From NCBI RefSeq assembly GCF_000264905.1, contig NW_006763148.1, positions 142,545 to 206,544 of the forward strand: a stretch of 64,000 bases of DNA, read 5' to 3'. Shown piece by piece: positions 11,741-23,419 of this stretch. The position numbers and the translations under genes were made by a program. Origin of the DNA: Stereum hirsutum FP-91666 SS1 (taxonomy: Eukaryota > Basidiomycota > Agaricomycetes > Russulales > Stereaceae). Under the pieces are notes generated by a model. It was not told where the DNA came from, did not search any database, and was given only the letters and a program-made list of their open reading frames with translations. The stretch's first letter is position 1; each line of letters begins with the position of its first letter.

Positions 11741-13661
11741 CTAGTCGAATCTCGGAAACATCACACCTTTCTCGAGCGATGCCACAATCCGGAGATGCGC
11801 TCTTCCCCTGTCCGTATCCAACCAATCCTTCCAAACCTGCTTGCCTTCGCCTCCCGAACGCCACTCCCTAAACTTCCTACCAACGTAGTCGCTCAGCTCC
11901 CTCTTCACAGGATACGAGTATAAGAACGTGTCCGTTGCGATCTTCATCAGGCACGTTGGTGGAGGTATAATAGGCATCTTGCTGCTCAGACCGATACCCC
12001 AGTAGCACCTCGTGCAGGCAAAATGTGTGATGTTAAGGGCGTCTGTGGTCGCTTGAAGAACTGGACTAGTGGCGGCACATTCAGGGCACTTGTAGCGATT
12101 CGGCAGGCCCCAGGCATCGCCCAACTGAGAGAAACAAATGACGAAAGAGGTGATAGATCTCGTTGGGTCGCGAAGGATAATGACCGGAGAGAATCTTCCG
12201 AGAACATGCACAGAGCGGGACCCAAAGGATGAGACGAAGGCCTGCCAGATACCCGAACAAGGGCGAGAGGAGAGGATGGAGGAGAATGCAGCGATCTGAC
12301 GCGAGACAAAGTCCGGAAGCGTGCCCGCCTGGTCGTACTCGAAGCCGACGACGAATTCAAAGTGATTGCTGCGCAGAGAGAATACCATTATCAGTCAAAA
12401 GAATTCGCTTGACGAGAGGAGGAAGACCGAAGTACGTACGACTTAACAAAATCATGCATCTTCCAGAAGATGGAGAGATCTGGCCGAAGGTAACAACTAG
12501 TGAGGATTAGCCCACGACCACCAGTCGAGTTGGGGTCGGCACCGCCGATAATCATGTCTTCAGAAGACATATAGAACGCTTAAAAAGCATGCGTCAGCAT
12601 CTTCTTCGTTTACTGCAACCACATGCTACTGACCATCGAGCGTAACTTGCCCCGGCCACTCGGGAGTGGAAGCTGGTTCGATAACTTTCGACGCGCCTGG
12701 TGGTTTAAAACAACCCTCCACTGTCATAGGAGAATCCATGGTTTTAGCCAAAGTAGCCGATACTTCGGGAGAAGTAGATTGCAGAGTATTATTTGGGGCT
12801 TCTTCGATCTGAAAGCAGTTAGGGAAAAAACGTAGTCGTGAAAACGCGAGAACATACGTTAGAAACGGTCGAGCCATCTTTGGCTTCAATCTTCTCTCGT
12901 TCTGAGTGGGGAGGTTGAACCGCCAGCGCAGTCTTCGTAGACAAAGTCAATCCTTTCTGCGAGGTCTCATCTTTCGTCGACTCAAGTGAAACATGGTCAA
13001 GGTCTACATCAATTGGCATCGGTTTCAGAGAAAAGGTAATGGTCTAGAGGCATCGATCTATGGGACCCACCTTCAAGCTTGGGAGATACCGTCTTGTGGA
13101 TACCGTCTGTGGGGATCATGATCGGTGGTGTACTCTGCGATGGTGTGCTTTGCACAACAGACTGTAGGTCCATATCAGTATCTATACCAGTGTGAGAATT
13201 GTATGGAGCATACGGAAGGGACATGAGCGGTCGATTGATCGTGGAGTGTTGGTGTTGCTCGTCTCAGCCTAGCAACTTCTTTCCTATTGGGAACCAGAGG
13301 GGTCAGCGACGTGCCACGTCAAATTAAGAAGATGCAGAACGTACTTGAGCTTTTCAATCTCCCTCTCTCTTTCCTTTACCTCGCGATCCTTGGCCTTCAG
13401 CGCGATAGTTTGAGTGTCTTCGTGACTGGGAACCTCCACCTTCACGTGAATCGCGTCGTGCTTCTGGTCCTCGCTGGACTTCTGCTGTTGTAGGAGTAGT
13501 TGGAGGTTAAGCTGGCATTGAAGACTCTGAAGTTGAGAGTCCCGTTCGTTGGCAAGGATATCGAGACGGAGAGCACATTCACGCTCGCTGCGTTCAAGCT
13601 GCTTGCGAAGGAATGCGACTTCGGCGAGGGCCTGGTGAAGTTGTTCTGAGTGAGCGTGCAT
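11741..13661 (-). CDS. Unidentified family member B (coiled coil, core, C4 zinc ribbon)
   Basis: Seven exons on the minus strand (13661-13345, 13283-13214, 13161-13090, 13043-12858, 12808-12634, 12578-12440, 12368-11741) keep phase and give about 528 residues. The start MHAHSEQLHQALAEVAFLRK leads into a coiled coil of about 120 residues. After a low-complexity linker comes the core: GGRGLILTSCYLRPD, NHFEFVVGFEYDQ, FSPVIILRDPTRSITSF. The ribbon YKCPECAA...FACTRCYW and the block WLDTDRGRAHLRIVASLEKG follow, and the protein ends PRFD. It has the coil seen in member A and the ribbon seen in member C, so it shows the full architecture. The family is not recognised. The ATG at 13661 is chosen because the coil starts there; a longer in-frame extension upstream has no coil character. 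Confidence 0.6.
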
Positions 13662-14540
13662 GTAAACGAATGTGGGTGAGAAAAAGGAGGGCGATTGGGA
13701 GCGTATCGCGCACGGCGTGGATAGGTTGTGAGTGGTCCAGAGGAAGCTTGAGAGGAAGTCAGCGCCGATGACAAGTCCAAAACGAACATGAGCGGGGAAC
13801 CTGAATCTGCTGTGGCACCGGCTTCGACCGACTAAGTATTCGGGCCACACGGATGGCTTTACTCATCATGACCCGGTCTGACAACAGTCCAGAACACTTA
13901 GACTACCTCACACCCGCCCAGCTTGTCGTCTTCAAGCTCTCAAGGCGATCGCGGTCCACAGTCGAACTTGAACATGTGGCATACAAGCGCAAACAACGCC
14001 TGCGCCACACCTGACTCACGGGCACGGACAGTCGTGTATCCGACCCTCATACAAAGGCGTTTTCTTGTCTCCGAAAAGTCGTCTATATCTTCGATTGAAG
14101 TACCCGATGTTCTCCTATCAGGTGTTTGCTTCCATCGGTGACAAGCTCTCCACTGGGCTTTGGACATTGTTATGCAGTGTTTCTAGACAACTGCAGTTTC
14201 CGCCGATGATTTCCGAGAAAGTTCGTTCATTACTTCCTGCCGTTCTGACTCTTGATCTAGACAGGTATGTATGCCGCAGCGCATACGTAGCGATCCAACC
14301 TCAATATAACCTCTCAAAATAATGGAGCTGGTGGGTGCTCCTTCGGCGACATATGATTGTGAGCATCTCGTCCTGTACCTGGCCACGATTTCTCAGCCGC
14401 ATATCATTTATACTCCAGCCGACTCTAGGATTCGACACTCATATCATGCACCTTGTCCCCAGAGCCGATCATGACTAGAAGCAGTTTGACGACATTCCCC
14501 GAGGCTTCGTGTGCTGGCCTCGCATCGACCCATTCCTTAT

Positions 14541-14579
<39 letters not shown>

Positions 14580-15768
14580 TTTCAGTGTTTTAGCGTGCAT
14601 TCGCGTGATGAACTCTATTTCCACATCTCCTTCACCTATCGCACATCCCAATTAAGTCTTGGCCGCGATTGCAGGATCGCCAAACTTTTGTATGCTCCCA
14701 CTCGGCCGACGTTCACTTTCACCACCTATCCTTCGGCAGTCTGAATACTGCAACGTCCTTCCCACCACGATCGCTAGAGTCTTGTCTTAGCGCCACCATT
14801 GCGACTTTAAACTATCTTTGTCTCGCATGTCTCGACACACGCCTCATCTCGACGTACGTCTTTATGGGTGTTGATCTATCTCGATTCTGACATATAAACC
14901 CCCTTGTCTAGACATTGTACCAACCTGTCCTGGTCACCGTTCCTTCGCCTGTCATGGATGTGCGCATACTCGTCATCGTAGTCGGTGATCAGACCTCACA
15001 ATTTCCTCAGGCCACTTCACGATTCAACAGCAGCCTGGCTGTCACTTCCCCTCCCATTTGCCTCCCATCACCACATCGTCCATGGGGGGCGCGCTGTGCT
15101 GACGGCTCGGCCCTGTTGTTTGCCCAAACCCCTCGAAGGCATTGTGTAGAAATGCACGACAACGTTCAATGAGGCCGTGACTTCTTCTGTGCTTCGCAAT
15201 TCCCGCATGGTCCGTGCGCGACTGGACTTCTACGCCACACTTTCGCGCCACTCCCCTTCCATTGCCGACTCCCCCACCGGCGCGTGGTCGTCAATGCAGT
15301 CTCCTTTCCAGTGGTCGCATTATTGAATGCAGATTACAATGGACTCTTCTAGGTGCTGCTGGATGCTTCCGAGGGTCCTTTTAGAAGGAAGACGACGGCG
15401 ACAAGGAGGGCTCGGGAAGTGGATGCTCCGATGTTTCCCGAGTGAGAGTTTATTCTCATTTTTCTAATAAATAAAACATGTAAATATAATGGAATATCGC
15501 TATGAGAGATTTCCGGTACGAGCTCCTGAACCAATTTGCAGTCGTCTCCTGTCTTAAAAAATTGCGCAAGGATGTGTGGCGACCAATGAGCATCTCTTTG
15601 CCGAGAAGGGCTGAAATGCGCGATCGCGCTTATGCGGATTTTGCCGAACCGTCTCGCTCTCGACCACCACCAACGACCGCGAGCGTTCACCGTCGACGTG
15701 CTCCCCCTTCAGCCCTCTCCATCCCTCACTAGCCCATCTTCCGCTACGAAAAGGACGCGTAGTAGACA
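13662..15768. other. 2.1 kb without a supported gene
   Basis: Short frames only. One of 48 codons near 13868 is open but matches nothing I know. A 34-base poly-T tract lies at 14544-14577 (listed separately). The last 150 bp before 15769 should be the promoter of the PWWP gene. No tRNA, repeat family or transposon ends were seen. Confidence 0.4.
14544..14577 (+). repeat. Homopolymer tract of 34 T
   Basis: An uninterrupted run of T follows CCTTATGGA. It could be the poly(A) tail of a retroposed sequence on the minus strand or simple slippage. The flanking 200 bp on either side shows no recognisable retroelement and I saw no target-site duplication. Confidence 0.9.
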
Positions 15769-18047
15769 ATGAGCGCAACAAAGAAGACGCCAAAAGGCAG
15801 CAGCGCGAAGGAGTCCGCGTCGGCCAAGTATGAGCTGAGGGATATCGTGCTAGGCAAGATGCGCGGCTTCCCTCCTTGGCCTGGTATGGTGCGTCTCTCT
15901 TTCGAATCACGACTCTTCTCGTATTCAGGATGCGCCGTTTGGTGCATCTGCAATGGACTATGCTGACATACGCGTTTCTCTTGTGCTTTTGGGACTTTAT
16001 CCGCGTTTCGCGCATGTCTACCCCCTGGATATCGTGTGATGCGTCGCGTCTTGCTCGACGTGGTATACTTGGTCGCGCTATCGCCAAATGCGGTATGCTA
16101 CTGTGTGGTAGGTCGTTGACCCCGAGTCGGTCGGGCCCGCCGTCTCGAAGGAGAAACCGCAGAACAAAAAACAGACGTTTTATTGCGTCAAGTTCTTCCC
16201 CAAGGGCGACCAGTAAGTATTTTATCCTTCAACCATCCTTTTTACTCCATATCCATCGTTGTTACTCCACTATTCCTCGCCCAGTGGCCTGGTACAGGGC
16301 GTTGTTGCCCATTATGGTCTTATCATCCGTATTACCCCTTGTCACCCGCTCCCTCTCCTAGCTTTATCGTTTTTCTTTCCTTTTCATTTCTTTCTACATT
16401 CCCTTTATATCCTATCTTGCTTTGTTGTCCGTCTATGACGTCGTCCGCTCACCACTAATTTTGACCTACCATTCAGCGCCTGGCTAGTCCCAAAAGACAT
16501 GTCCCGCCTCCAAACCCACGAGATCCAAGCCTACCTGAACGAACCCAGCAAACGGTCTGGCGAACTCCTCACGGGCTACAAAATCGCTCTCGACCCCACA
16601 AAATGGGAAGAAGAAATTGCCACTGTGGCAGAGAACGAGGAAGTCGACCAGCTCGGTGATGACGACGAAGATGGTGAGCCCGAGGCCGAAGAGGATGAGA
16701 GTCTAGGCATCGAGAGCAACGAGCGAGATGTGGAGATGGAAGCGAGTGGAAAGAAGGTTGCGGGTAAGAAGAGGAAGAGAGAGACGGAGAAGAAGGGTGC
16801 TGCGACGAAGGGGAGAGCTGTGAAGAAGGAGAAAAAGGAGAGTGCGGAGCCAAAGGAGAAGAAAGAACCTGCAACGAAGAAGGGCGGCGCGAAGAAGGGG
16901 ACGAAGAGTAAGGCGATGGTCGAGAGTGAAGACGAAGGGGAGAAGGGTGAGAAGGCTGCTACCGCTAGTGGAGAGGGCGCTGGCACCGTTGAGGGAGATG
17001 ACGCGGGCCCCAGCAAGGTCGCCAGCCCGCCAGCGAAGAAGGCGAAGAAGGATGACGATCGTGCGTACTTCTTTCGGTTTTTCGTGAATTTTTCGGTCAG
17101 ATCGACTTCGCCGGATCGCTGATTTCTTGCGTTTTCACAGCGATGGCCTCAGATCCTGAGGCGCTTAAAGTTAGAGAATGGAGACATCGACTCCAGAAGA
17201 CCTTCCTCACCGATGCGAAGGAGCCCAAACCGGAGGTATGAATTTTTCGGTCTATTTTCGCCACAATTTCGCGCAATTTCTCGCGCTGATGGATTGATCC
17301 GACGTTTTTGACGTGCTCTCCTGTGTTACAGGATATGCCAGCATGCGACGAGCTGTTTACCACCATCGAACAGTATGACAATATGAACATCGGTTACCTC
17401 CAAGTACGTCTTGCTGCTCCATCCCGCTCTTTTTCATCCCCCCATGCCTTTTTACCCGTTATCTTTTTTTTATTAATGGCTCACCCATGCCATTGCTTCT
17501 ACTCCTACCTTTTACCCCGTTCATCTTGTGTCTTATTGACTGCATGCTCCATTATCTCACACGCAAAAATCTACAGTTCTCCAAAATCGGCAAGGTCATG
17601 CGCCACATTTTCATGCAACCGCCACAGAAGATCCCCCGGGACGACGAATTCAAGTTCCGCGATCGCGCTAACGTCCTCGTCGAGAAGTGGCACGGACTGG
17701 TCAACGCTAACAAGGAGCCCGCTACCACCGCTACCACCACCGTCACAGTCACCCCCGCCACCGATGGCACTCCCACCATAGCTACTGCCACTACGACTGG
17801 TACGGGTGCTGCACCCAGTGTCGCGGTCACGACGGGCGCGGAGGGCACCGTTACGGCAAGCGTGGTCACGGAGAATGGCGTGGAGGGGAAGGAGAACGGG
17901 GATGTGAGTATGGCGGAGGGGGCTGCTGGCACGAAGGAGAATGGCGTCGCCTCGGTGAAGGCGGTAAATGGGGATGCGTCTATGACTGACGCGAATGGGG
18001 ACGCCGAGAAGGTCGATGGCGCAGATGTCGTTATGAGCGAGGCTTAG
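15769..18047 (+). CDS. PWWP-domain chromatin protein with TFIIS N-terminal (LEDGF-type) domain
   Basis: Six exons (15769-15888, 16112-16212, 16477-17060, 17141-17235, 17332-17403, 17577-18047) give 480 residues. Residues about 20-95 are a PWWP domain: YELRDIVLGKMRGFPPWPGM, then the strand TFYCVKFFPKGDHAWLVP. The PWWP motif is PPWP here. A long Lys/Glu-rich segment (about 120-265) holds several basic nuclear signals such as KKRKRE. Residues about 275-360 (EALKVREWRHRLQKTFL, IGYLQFSKIGKVMRHI, RDRANVLVEKWHGLV) are a helical TFIIS N-domain like the LEDGF integrase-binding domain. The tail is Ala/Thr-rich. PWWP domains read methylated H3K36 on nucleosomes, and the TFIIS-type domain docks disordered partners in transcription elongation. 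This pairing is that of LEDGF/HDGF2. The target in this fungus is inferred only. Confidence 0.8.
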
Positions 18048-20001
18048 GCCGTGCTCGTGCTTTACGAGAAGACAGCGTAGGAATGGAATGGAACGGAGCC
18101 GAAGTTGAACGAGACGGTGAAGGATAAAGGATGATAGGATAGGTGGCTGGCTGCTGATGAATTGTTCTACTGCTTTGTTTCACTTCCTATTTTCCCAGTA
18201 TCTTTTCTTCTTTCTTTTTCACGTCGTACCATATTGTCATTTTCTCGGCGCTTGCCTAAGTGTGCTCCCTGGACGGTATCATCTCATCCTTAGTACCGTT
18301 CTGCTTTTCTCCTTCTCTGTGGGCCATCTTACTGTCGAATCTGACACGCCACAGCCTTTTGCTTTTGCTTTTGTTGCTCCTCTGATATAATCCCTCCTCA
18401 GATCTGTCCATCTCTTTCTTGTCTTCTTTCTCTCTAGTTTGGCTGGGGGTGTGCTGGTATCGGATGTCAATCAACCTCTACGATTTTGCGTTGCTTGCTA
18501 TCTTCCCTGATCGTGACTGAGGCGACCGTTGGTTAGTGGGTGATGAGCGTGAGCAGGCCACAGTGGCGCGCGGGTCCGGCGACCACAAATGTACAGACCT
18601 GGCAAGGACGAAATGATAGATCCAGTCACGGAACGGGACAACGATATGTTGCAGTCTTCACAAAACCACAGACAAGGTCGAGTGTTCACCGTACTCCTCG
18701 AGTTCGCTACCCTCATAGGACATTAAGTAGATGAGCCACAGTGGCGTGGGAGGGCGTGAGGTGTTCTGCGTGCGCTAGCGAGCAGGGCTGCAATTTTGCG
18801 TCCTCCCCTCATCGTCCACGGTCTGCACTTGCGTTTCCTCAATTTACTCGAGACTTTCTCCTTGAAAAGCATCTTAAAATACATCTAGTGGCTCGTGGGC
18901 GCCCCCAGATGACAAAGGGATGCACAGTTTTTGCAACTGATCTTGAAACAGCTCACACCAGCGGTTGCGACAGTCCGAGGTCTGGGGATAGGTTAGGCCT
19001 CCGCTCGCGATGTTTTCACCGGTGTTGCAGACGGGTCTCAATGATGCATTGGGTGTAGGTGATCTTCTCGACGAAGGGTGTCGAAGAACCTGGCGTAAAT
19101 CGCCATTGAACAAGGAACGCGCTGAATCTCGCTCGAGGGCCCTGGGACAAAAAAAACGAGACAAAGTATGTGCTCGATCCCCGTCAAATGCTCTCCAGTC
19201 CCCTCATGACTGCACCGTCTCTCTGCATCGCATGAAGGTATATTTGCGACATGATTCCCTCCACAAAACATCCGCCGTCGCGCTTCGTGGCCCCTCTTTG
19301 TCTTATTTGTCGTCGATTATTCTGGCTCCGCTGATGTTGGGCGAAAGCGCCCCGCCCAATTTCATTTCCGGACAATGCGCTACTTTGATTTTGTGCCTCG
19401 TGGTATACCCAGTCCAAAAGAGCGAAGGCTCAGGTGGAGAATCTGCGTACTTCAACGTTGCTATCCCCAAATCTCTGGCCTAGTCTGGCCATTCGATGTT
19501 GTAGGACGTCCATCTAAGCCGTTCGTCATATGGGCTGTATGTACGTGATACCGATTGCTTCAGCTACGCTAGTCGGTGCGGTGGGTTTCAAGTCTATTTC
19601 CTGGTTCATGCCGAGAGACCCGGGACGCAGCCTCAAGCTAATAATCCATGAGGTACCCAAACGCTCTCGAAATTTCACACAGTAGTACTTAGGGGCCCGC
19701 GGGTAAGGGTGACACTATGTAGGCAGCGGTAAGTGTTTGTTTTGGCCTCTCTGATTGTCAGTCAATGGAATGATCTACCCATCCGAATCTAGCACTATGT
19801 GATCCCAACATAACTTGCGGAAGATATCAGACACCCCTCGACATCTCGTCGATGGAAGTCGAGCGCTGGTGATGACCCTGTGAGGATGACATTTTCTTCA
19901 CAGCGCTCGGTGATTGATGTGATGGGGATTGCGCCCTTGACAATCCGTCTGAACTATTCATTTAAAAGCCCGCCCATGTCTATCCTCTTGTCTAGTAAAC
20001 A
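18048..20001. other. About 2 kb intergenic, two copies of an 11-bp palindrome
   Basis: This region follows the PWWP gene. The palindrome GCCACAGTGGC occurs at 18557-18567 and 18735-18745. Small frames on both strands show no family features. A TTTAAAA element near 19961, about 40 bp before the ATG at 20002, could serve the next gene. Confidence 0.35.
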
Positions 20002-22134
20002 ATGCCCCAAGTTGCTGACCTCAACGATTCGTGCGCATTCCTTCTCTCCTGGCTAATCTCGAGCTCATCATCCCATTAGTATCGGTTGCTTGTTCATCGC
20101 CAATATTTTTGGTGGAGTGTAAGTCTTCAATGTCGTTACAGTTCTTCCATCCGTATCATACTAAAGACTGGTGAATTTTAGTCTTTGGGGCAGTACGTTT
20201 GTCGTGAAATAGAATGTGCATATGCCACATTGCGATCGTTTTCAATTATCTAGTATTATGCGTCCAGACCTACGCCTATTGCCTCACCTATTGGAATAGG
20301 GATACGAGGCTCGTCAGAGCGTCCGTGCGTGACCAGTCTTCCAGAGTTTCATCTGACAACAGCTGATATACTCTCTAGGTACTTTTCGTTTGGCTATCGG
20401 AAACTGTACAGCAGGTGATCTTCACCTTTTGTGGCAAGTGATAATCCTTGTAACTCTTGCTGCTCTCTGTACTCACCGATCACCGCCGATCAGTGTATCA
20501 ATATACAGTCAGGCATTGGGGGGATTTCGATTATCTTCCGTGTATAGATTGGTACGTTTTCTCTACATGTCTGCCATGTTGATTGCTCATTTTCGGTGAC
20601 GAGGAGTCCATAGGAGCTTCAAGGTATGTGCCACAATCTTGAGTTTTCGTGCCGCAGATCCACTGAGGCATGTCTTCTCGTTTGTGCCAGGTGCTGGCGA
20701 TACTGTTGGTGAGCGTAAGAGATCCGTTGAAGGCTCTATGCAACGAAGCTGACGTGGTGTTCCATGACTATACATAGATGTTCTCTATACTCATCGTCCA
20801 AAGGTAGAAGAGCCTTAGTACTCAGCACTGTTACTTATGGTCCACAAGTTTCTGACTACCCTTCAATGGTCAGCTTCATGGTGTATAGGGTATATCGTTG
20901 TACGTGCCAACCCGTCCTCAGTAAGTCTCATCGGATAACGAATACATGCGCCAGTCACGGAGAACATAGTGTTATGCGCTATTTTGGTAGGCCAGCCTGT
21001 CGTGCTCTCATTGGACCGCCGTAGAACTGAAACGTGTTTCTTCACACAGGAACTTGCCGTCTTGGTCGGTGTTGGTCAGTGACTGTGCCTCAAGTCGGAG
21101 TTCGACTCTGAAAAGACGTTAATCGCTTTTCACCGGTCATCAGGGCTGGATATGGGTCAGTCTTTCGCATTGGTGACCTTCTCGGCGACCTCCTCATACT
21201 CTTCCACAATCTGATCACCTCCAGCCTGGTCATTCAAAATGTGAGCGAACCGATAAAATTTCAGTGTGTACCGTCTTCCAATGCGAGGTCTGCCGCAGAT
21301 TAGCCTACTCCGAATTTGCACAGTTTCAAGATCTTGCGGTGAGTTTCGTGTTTTTTTTGTATCAGGATCCATACACAATGCTTGGGCGAAACGTACTGAC
21401 ATTCCATTACCACCGTCAGGACGAGGCAATAGCATGCAATGTCGCAAACGCCTACAACGATATCGTTATCTCTCTCGTCTTCGCATACGTCCTACATCGT
21501 CGAAAAACAGGGCTGAAGAGGTCCACCAGCATGATCAATAAATTCGTAAGCTGTCTATACATGTTTCTCACCAGCATCGGATAGCTCAAAGCTACTGCAT
21601 CTCTCTACGCCTGCAGATCTTGTACTCCATTAACACCAGTCTCTTGACATCTTTATTTGGCCTCGCAGCACTCGTGTCTGTGCGTCTACAAATACTTCCA
21701 ACCTGTGACTGATCGTTCGCATTAACACTATTAGGGAGGTACAGACAGTCGTGCGCAAAGACAGCCTCATATTCATCTTATTCTTCGTCACGGAAGGCCA
21801 CCTATACTCTAACTCGCTTCTCGCGATGTACGTCCACTTCTCATTCCTTTCACAAGTAGGCATCATTACTCATCGTCTTCTCAGCCTAAACGTACGGAAC
21901 CGCATCCGCCGCGAATCGCGGTACCACATCACCTCTATGTCGAGACACGTCGGAATCGTCGTCCGAGCTCTCGACATAGAATCTCAAAGAGGTCGCGATG
22001 TCGGGAGTGTGCTACCAGCTGAGGCGGAGATGGCTGACTCTGTCTGCATGGAGGAAACACCCCCCGGCCCTAGAGCTGCAAGACGATCCGACGACCGAAT
22101 CAGCATGTCCATGACTCAGACTTCGCCATTTTGA
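20002..22134 (+). CDS. Seven-helix membrane protein, DUF6534 family
   Basis: The first exons read MPQVADLNDS, then IGCLFIANIFGGVLWGILCV and QTYAYCLTYWNRDTRLVRAS, the usual start of basidiomycete DUF6534 proteins with the first helix and the QTY motif. The next piece VLFVWLSETVQQVIFTF is helix two. The C-terminal DUF6534 region is clear: NDIVISLVFAYVLHRRKTGL, ILYSINTSLLTSLFGLAALV, EGHLYSNSLLA and LNVRNRIRRES. It ends in a polar tail at the TGA of 22132-22134. The middle (about 20470-21250) does not join cleanly: several short hydrophobic frames compete, so exon borders there are unresolved and decay cannot be excluded. The family is widely expanded in mushrooms and its function is unknown; the topology suggests a plasma membrane receptor-like protein. 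Confidence 0.6.
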
Positions 22135-23419
22135 CTTTCTGGCGAGACCGAGCTGAACTTCTATGGACACCGTTTTCATTAGGAAATTTACACGTACCTA
22201 ACTTCCAACTATGTAGTCTGACAATATTAACACAGGTGCGGGCCTATGAAGCAATATCGAGCAGAATTTGGGACGATCGAAGTTGGAACTCGGAAAGCCC
22301 GCCGCAGAGAACCTTTGTTGTTGTTGACGGTTCGACTGGTAGCTCATCGACTATACGTTCTAAGTATTCCTGCTCCTGTGTCTTCTTTCTGGCCCGCAGG
22401 GAGCGACCAGCATTCTGTAGATGAATTCAACGGCCTACGCCTCTCTGTCTTGTGCTCCTAAGGTCTCGAGATTCTCGTTGACTCCAGGCAGGCTACTTAC
22501 GCAGCTGCTGAGATTCATGCCTTCGCACTTCTGGGGAAACGCTTGTCCTAGTCGTGGCTTATTACAACTGGTGCTATCTGAGCTCGCAGGTCAACCATCC
22601 ATCCAGGATTTTTCAAGACTTGTATGTTCTCGTATGTCTATATATCCTCAGGCGGTATGTGTGGGGATTTTGCGCTTGTCTCAAATACTGACGATTTTTC
22701 GATCAGAGAGACCTAGAATGTCTAGTCGATCATAACAGGGACCCCTGGCACGTCCACGTTCAATACGTTTCCGTCAAACGATGCAAGAGCCAGGAACCTC
22801 ACGGACCAAAAATCCAGAAAACAAACCGTCCGAGAGCGAAAGTTGTTAAACAAATGTGGCGCAACGCTCGATCGGAACTCGAGACGCATGTGGAGGTGCG
22901 CAACCTAATCCGGCCACTCACACCTCCTCTTCCAGTTTTGGACGCGTCGGTAGCTCTACGAACCTCATTTCTCAATTTATTCGCCACTATGGAGTTTATG
23001 GGTCAAAGTATTGCAAACCTTTCTCGGACAACATCCGCCCGCGGTCGCCGTTGTCGATGTTAGAGGGGTGCTCGGTGACGTTGGCGATGGCGTGCGAGGG
23101 CGGCGGAAGACAGGAGCTGTATAAAAAGGGGAGGGGATAGGCATCGAGCCTCTCTACGATCCCCCTGTAACTCAACTCGTTCGTCGACCTTAAGGTTTGT
23201 TTCTTACTCCCTGGCGCGCTCACCTTGGGGCTAATACTCTAAGCTGTCGTATTCTTTCCCGCCACCTTTAGATATACTTAGTATATCCCTTGCTACTAGC
23301 GCCCTCATTATCGAATACACCCTTATAAACCCATTTCAGGTGCGTCGCCACTAGTTTCTACAGCATAACTCATTCATAATAAGACCCTCCATTTTCTTCC
23401 TCGTGCATCTTTTATAGCC
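22135..23419. other. Region between the DUF6534 gene and the F-box gene
   Basis: Small frames at 22250-22735 look only partly protein-like and I cannot join them. A good TATA box at 23120 is followed by about 290 bp of leader before the F-box ATG. The leader contains possible GT and AG sites, so a 5'UTR intron is likely. Confidence 0.35.
23120..23127 (+). promoter_or_regulatory. TATA box, probably of the F-box gene
   Basis: TATAAAAA lies in a GC-rich context and is the only strong TATA within 500 bp of the next gene. It is 293 bp upstream of the ATG at 23420, so it implies a long leader of about 250-260 nt, possibly with an intron. Confidence 0.5.

Noticed and set aside
16576..17016. Minus-strand Ser/Phe-rich frame of 146 codons
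   Set aside because: Antisense of the Lys/Glu-rich linker of the PWWP protein; hydrophobic only because AAG/GAG codons read as Leu/Phe/Ser on the other strand.
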